From contig JAPLYA010000079.1 in NCBI GenBank assembly GCA_026395775.1, positions 1 to 7,308 of the forward strand: a stretch of DNA of 7,308 nt, written 5' to 3'. This stretch comes from Candidatus Pacearchaeota archaeon (GTDB lineage Archaea; Nanobdellota; Nanobdellia; Pacearchaeales; GW2011-AR1). A program made the translations under genes and the position numbers. This document shows, in pieces, positions 4,931-7,308 of the stretch; within the stretch, counting starts at the first letter, position 1, and the number at the start of each line of letters is the position of its first letter. The notes below the pieces were generated by a model that had not been told where the DNA came from, did no database searches, and worked only from the letters and a program-made list of their open reading frames with translations.

Positions 4931-5343
4931 TCTCGAATCTTCTCAATAATTTTCTTTCTGATTTCATCAGAAAGCTTCCTGTCAGTTTTTCTTGTATAAT
5001 GCTCTCCAAATTCTTTATCTTCAAATACTAATCCCCCAAATTCTACTTTATCTATGTATCTTGGTCTAAAATGCCAGTGAACTTGCGGTTTAGGATATTT
5101 ATTTCTATATGCATTATTCATCAAACAACCCCAACTAAACATTGTTGCATTGAATGATTTTTTAATGGCTTTCTCAAGCTTTTTAACCAACTCTAAAAAA
5201 TCCAGTATTTCTTTTTCACTCAAATCAGCCAAATCTCCGCACTTTCTTTTTAGTATAATATAGCATCTTCCCAGATAGTACTGGTCTTCAGCCAAAACAA
5301 TCTTCCAATACTTTGTTTCAAAAATTAAGTCATCCATTTTCAT
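4921..5343 (-). CDS. HIT-family protein with variant Q-x-H-x-H motif
   Basis: The 140-residue protein has the histidine-triad signature QVHWHFRPRY (87-96). H89 and H91 match the nucleophile and the third His of the usual HxHxH, but the first His is Gln87. HIT proteins hydrolyse or transfer nucleotides from substrates such as Ap4A, adenylylated lysine or AMP-amino acids; GGLVFEDKEFGEHY after the motif is typical of the archaeal branch. The N-terminal CxxC of many HIT proteins is missing. I chose ATG 5343, which overlaps the nuclease stop (TGATG), over the TTG three bases earlier. The last codons overlap the CxWC repeat. A role in removing AMP from proteins AMPylated by the nearby MNTs is possible but speculative. 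Confidence 0.8.
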   Translation of the reverse strand: MKMDDLIFETKYWKIVLAEDQYYLGRCYIILKRKCGDLADLSEKEILDFLELVKKLEKAIKKSFNATMFSWGCLMNNAYRNKYPKPQVHWHFRPRYIDKVEFGGLVFEDKEFGEHYTRKTDRKLSDEIRKKIIEKIREKA

Positions 5344-6008
5344 CAATCCTCACTCAGCAACTCACACCAAGCACATTCTTTCTCCTCATGCTTCTTCGGG
5401 CAAGCTCCCTCTAGGAGCTTCAGAGCTTTCTTCCACAACTTCTCAGCACTATCAACATCTATCTTCATCTTCACCAGATGCGTGTTGAAGATAACTTCTC
5501 CTGTTTCTAAAACTTCTTTTGGAATGTAGAATAACAAAAACCCATAATCCTCAGTCTCCCAGCCATTTTTTCTTAAGAGAAAATTGTAAATATCAAGCTG
5601 ATTCTGATAATGCTCGTGTGTATCTTCTTTTAGTGGAAAACCCCGAGTCTTATAATCCAGAACAATCAACTTTTCTTTCTTAACTAGAATATTATCAACA
5701 GCTCCATGCAGAACATTTCCTTGTTCATCTGTAAAAGAAATGCCCTCAAGATTACTTCTCCAGATTTTCATCAGCTCTTTGTCTTCAAACAGCTTGCAAT
5801 CCTCGCACTCCTTGTTTTTCAGCTCAGGAGGCAGTTTGTTTTTATCTCTGAACTTGTCAAAATGAGTCTTAAGAATGCTGTCCATCCCGCTCGGAAGGCT
5901 TGGAAATATGCCTGAGGGTCTTTTCTTGTCTTCATTATGATGAAGCCAGAAGCATCTAGGGCAGTCTTCCATTAAGCTTAATGATGATGGAGATAGTTTG
6001 AATGGCAT
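5343..6008 (-). CDS. PD-(D/E)XK (RecB/Cas4-like) nuclease with Cys-rich tail
   Basis: The 221-residue protein begins LSPSSLSLMEDCPRCFWL (5-22) and RPSGIFPSLPSGMD (30-43), the opening of a compact PD-(D/E)XK family. The catalytic core is GAVDNILV (D105), LDYKT (D118, K120) and QNQLDIYNFLL (Q137, Y141). The end is C203-x8-C212-x2-C215 in KKHEEKECAWCELLSED. One early Cys (C16 or C19) with these three could hold a 4Fe-4S cluster, as in Cas4 and AddB; C68-x2-C71 could make a second metal site. Such enzymes cut DNA ends in repair or defence. Length is normal for the family. It lies 38 bases after the HTH gene with no TATA box between, so one operon is likely. Its 3' end is the intact version of the repeats found at 4878, 3507 and 881. 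Confidence 0.85.
   Translation of the reverse strand: MPFKLSPSSLSLMEDCPRCFWLHHNEDKKRPSGIFPSLPSGMDSILKTHFDKFRDKNKLPPELKNKECEDCKLFEDKELMKIWRSNLEGISFTDEQGNVLHGAVDNILVKKEKLIVLDYKTRGFPLKEDTHEHYQNQLDIYNFLLRKNGWETEDYGFLLFYIPKEVLETGEVIFNTHLVKMKIDVDSAEKLWKKALKLLEGACPKKHEEKECAWCELLSED
5361..5395 (-). repeat. CxWC tail repeat (copy A), within the nuclease gene
   Basis: This is the in-gene copy encoding the final KHEEKECAWCE of the nuclease. It is the best candidate for the parent of the three downstream copies because here the tail belongs to a complete domain. Confidence 0.7.
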
Positions 6009-6046
6009 AGTCTTGTTAGCTTTCTTAACTTTTTAGAGTTTTCTAT

Positions 6047-6643
6047 CTACTGAAAGTCACACAATTTTCCTCTTAAATTTCTTGCTGCGTCATATGCTTT
6101 TTCTGTTAAATCATAAATTCTTGGCTGTTTTCTCCAGTCCTTTCCTGTTGGGTAAAATCTTCTCATCAAACCCTGTCTTTTAAGCCTGGCAGCATAATGA
6201 AAAAACATGCTTCTTGTCATTTCAGGCTTCCAGTCTCTTTCTTCTTTTTCAGTATTAACTCTTGCTAATATTTCACTAGAAGTCATTGGAATTGGCGCTT
6301 CTGTTTCTAATGTTCTTAAAATTAAAGCTTCTCCCAGCTTATAATCCGGCCAGCCAAGCCTCATAGCATTTAATTCATGAGCCATTGTTCTATAATTCAT
6401 CCTCTCTCCTGTATCTGTTCTCAAACTAGCTTTCATAGTTCTTCTTCTCTTTTCCCGAGTCATTTCATTATTAAGTAAATTTCTCGGCAAACCTATTTTT
6501 CTCCTTATTCTAGAAATATTCCAGATATTCATCCCAAGCAAGTCAGCAATATTTCCATCATTATATCCTTGCTGATATAATTCTCTTATTTTTTCAAGAA
6601 GCCTTTCTTTCCCATTTCCTTCATATTCTCCGCAATTTTCCAT
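6047..6643 (-). CDS. DNA-binding protein with an HTH and a winged-helix domain
   Basis: Residues 13-53 form a homeodomain-like HTH (LLEKIRELYQQGYNDGNIADLLGM, then NIWNISRIRRKIGLP), similar to those of recombinases and HNH-associated proteins. A basic linker follows (KRRRTMKASLR). Residues about 104-190 resemble a MarR-like winged helix (LGEALILRTLE, MTSSEILARV, FFHYAARLKRQGLMRRFY, RIYDLTEKAYDAARN). It is probably a sequence-specific regulator; I do not recognise a named family. The ATG has a TATA box about 25 bases upstream, so it starts the operon with the nuclease and HIT genes and may control them. Confidence 0.6.
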   Translation of the reverse strand: MENCGEYEGNGKERLLEKIRELYQQGYNDGNIADLLGMNIWNISRIRRKIGLPRNLLNNEMTREKRRRTMKASLRTDTGERMNYRTMAHELNAMRLGWPDYKLGEALILRTLETEAPIPMTSSEILARVNTEKEERDWKPEMTRSMFFHYAARLKRQGLMRRFYPTGKDWRKQPRIYDLTEKAYDAARNLRGKLCDFQ

Positions 6644-6660
6644 AAAACCCCCGATGAAAG

Positions 6661-6674
6661 AGATTTAAAAAGTT
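6661..6674 (-). promoter_or_regulatory. BRE/TATA promoter of the HTH-nuclease-HIT operon
   Basis: The complement reads AAACTTTTTAAATCT. The centre near 6667 predicts a start at or just before the ATG at 6643. The short space holds a run of five G, probably not a classical Shine-Dalgarno. Confidence 0.5.
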
Positions 6675-6696
6675 TGTTGTGGCATTTTATCTTTAT

Positions 6697-7126
6697 CTAT
6701 CTCAACCCCAGAGCCAAAGCTCTTTTCATTATTGTTTTATAAACATGATAATTCAAACAAGAAAATTCGCTAAAAAAATCACCAGGATATTCAAGTGAAA
6801 AGCAATCATTTAAAGCAGCTGCAACAAGCCGGGCTTCTTCCCAATCCCGCTGTACAATGAACAGCAAGACTCTCAATTCTGCTTCTAAATCTGGAAAAAT
6901 CAGTTAAAATCCTTTCTGCAGTTTTATTATCCATGAGAACATAATCCTCAAATGCTTCATCAACATCATCAAATCTGTAAGCAAGATAATCCAGCCTCAA
7001 ACTGCTTGGGATTACCTCAACACAAACATTTGCACTTGGCTTGCTGTCCAATATCCCAATTAACAACTCAGGTTTATCAGGAACATGTTTCCTTGCCATC
7101 TCCCTGTTTAATACATGTATTTCCAT
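6697..7126 (-). pseudogene. Dual-specificity-type protein phosphatase, frameshifted
   Basis: The first frame (ATG 7126) carries a complete cysteine-phosphatase loop, HCTAGLGRSPA, with nucleophile C91 and R97 (C-x5-R), and candidate general acid D53 or D54 in YRFDDVDE. Just after the loop it turns into CCSCFK and stops at 6806. Removing one base near 6823-6829 restores a family-like ending that begins VAAALNDCFSLEYPGDFF and runs to TAG at 6699-6697, for about 144 residues. The break removes the helices that pack behind the loop, so the short product is probably inactive. It is a recent pseudogene, a sequencing error, or less likely a shifty site. A TATA box centred near 7152 predicts a leaderless start at the ATG. 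Confidence 0.75.
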
Positions 7127-7146
7127 ATCTGAGGTTTAATCTAAGA

Positions 7147-7161
7147 GTTTAAAAATATATC
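7147..7161 (-). promoter_or_regulatory. TATA box of the phosphatase gene (leaderless)
   Basis: The complement reads ATATATTTTTAAACT. Its centre is about 26 bases from ATG 7126, so transcription would begin at the start codon. The inverted repeat TACAC-N7-GTGTA (7163-7179) lies just upstream. Confidence 0.5.
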
Positions 7162-7183
7162 CTACACAAATCAAGTGTATAAG

Positions 7184-7202
7184 CTAGGGACATATGTCCT
7201 AG
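7184..7202. promoter_or_regulatory. Palindrome in a divergent promoter region
   Basis: GGACATATGTCC (7188-7199) is a perfect palindrome, and CTAG lies at both sides (7184-7187 and 7199-7202), giving a longer near-palindrome with one bulged base. It lies between the phosphatase gene and the plus-strand gene starting at 7246. It may be an operator for one or both, or an element end. Confidence 0.45.
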
Positions 7203-7245
7203 GCAAAACCGAAAATTAGTTCTGCTTGAGGTTTTATATTTCTTC

Positions 7246-7308
7246 ATGAAAAAAGGAGAAATAAGAAAAGAGTTTTTCAAGCTGAAAATTAAAGGACATA
7301 CAAACAAT
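7246..7308 (+). CDS. Partial gene at the right edge, unknown
   Basis: ATG 7246 opens a frame to the window end reading MKKGEIRKEFFKLKIKGHTN with no stop. The basic helix followed by KGHTN resembles the start of an HTH domain, as at the beginning of some transposases and regulators, but 21 residues cannot decide. The TATA-like TTTTATATTT (7231-7240) is too close to the ATG for a standard start; GAAAATTAG (7211-7219) is at a better distance. Confidence 0.4.
   Translation, partial: MKKGEIRKEFFKLKIKGHTNN

Noticed and set aside
5344..5346. TTG as the HIT start codon
   Set aside because: The next codon, ATG at 5343, overlaps the nuclease stop as TGATG and is the more natural start.
881..5395. The CxWC repeats as a CRISPR array
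   Set aside because: Only four diverged copies, spaced hundreds to thousands of bases apart with genes between them.
5706..5915. Plus-strand frame of 69 codons opposite the nuclease
   Set aside because: Shadow of the nuclease gene without any family resemblance.
6952..7152. Plus-strand frame of 66 codons opposite the phosphatase gene, His-rich at its start
   Set aside because: Antisense to the phosphatase coding region and its promoter; the His and Gln residues come from complementing Asp/Glu/Leu-rich codons.

Overview
The window reads as a compact, AT-rich archaeal segment, most like a DPANN-type genome (Woesearchaeota/Pacearchaeota relatives). That placement is an inference. It rests on TATA boxes preceded by purine-rich BRE-like bases, several sitting about 26 bases before the start codon (leaderless transcripts), on 4-base ATGA gene overlaps, and on gene families I associate with these archaea. 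No rRNA, tRNA or CRISPR array was seen.

Layout. At the left edge (1-53, minus) is the start of a zinc-ribbon protein, probably an insertion-sequence transposase, with a strong Shine-Dalgarno. A 75-residue HNH protein (166-393, plus) is divergent from it. From 504 to 7126 every gene is on the minus strand. Read in the direction of transcription they are: a frameshifted CX5R phosphatase (7126-6697); an HTH protein (6643-6047), a PD-(D/E)XK nuclease (6008-5343) and a HIT protein (5343-4921), probably one operon; a winged-helix plus nucleotidyltransferase pair (4833-3566); a first HTH-MNT plus HEPN pair (3438-2291); a second HTH-MNT plus HEPN pair (2154-987); and a 119-residue protein (863-504) that resembles the detached C-terminal module of a longer PD-(D/E)XK nuclease. 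A plus-strand gene begins at 7246 and runs off the right edge.

The centre is therefore a small defence or toxin-antitoxin island: three two-gene nucleotidyltransferase modules in a row, two of them HEPN/MNT, each with its own promoter. Two have promoter-proximal repeats that look like autoregulatory operators (13-base direct repeats at 2164-2198; stacked inverted repeats at 3445-3479).

The most unusual signal is a short sequence encoding a CxWC zinc or iron-sulphur-like tail. It forms the true C-terminus of the nuclease (5343-5395) and recurs in the same orientation just after the HIT gene (4878-4930), after the nucleotidyltransferase gene (3507-3569) and after the last HEPN gene (881-955). 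The last two encode nearly the same peptide with mainly silent or conservative changes. Two explanations fit: successive insertion of promoter-plus-gene-pair cassettes at the 3' end of nuclease genes, leaving displaced gene ends, or a family of tiny CxWC proteins at operon ends.
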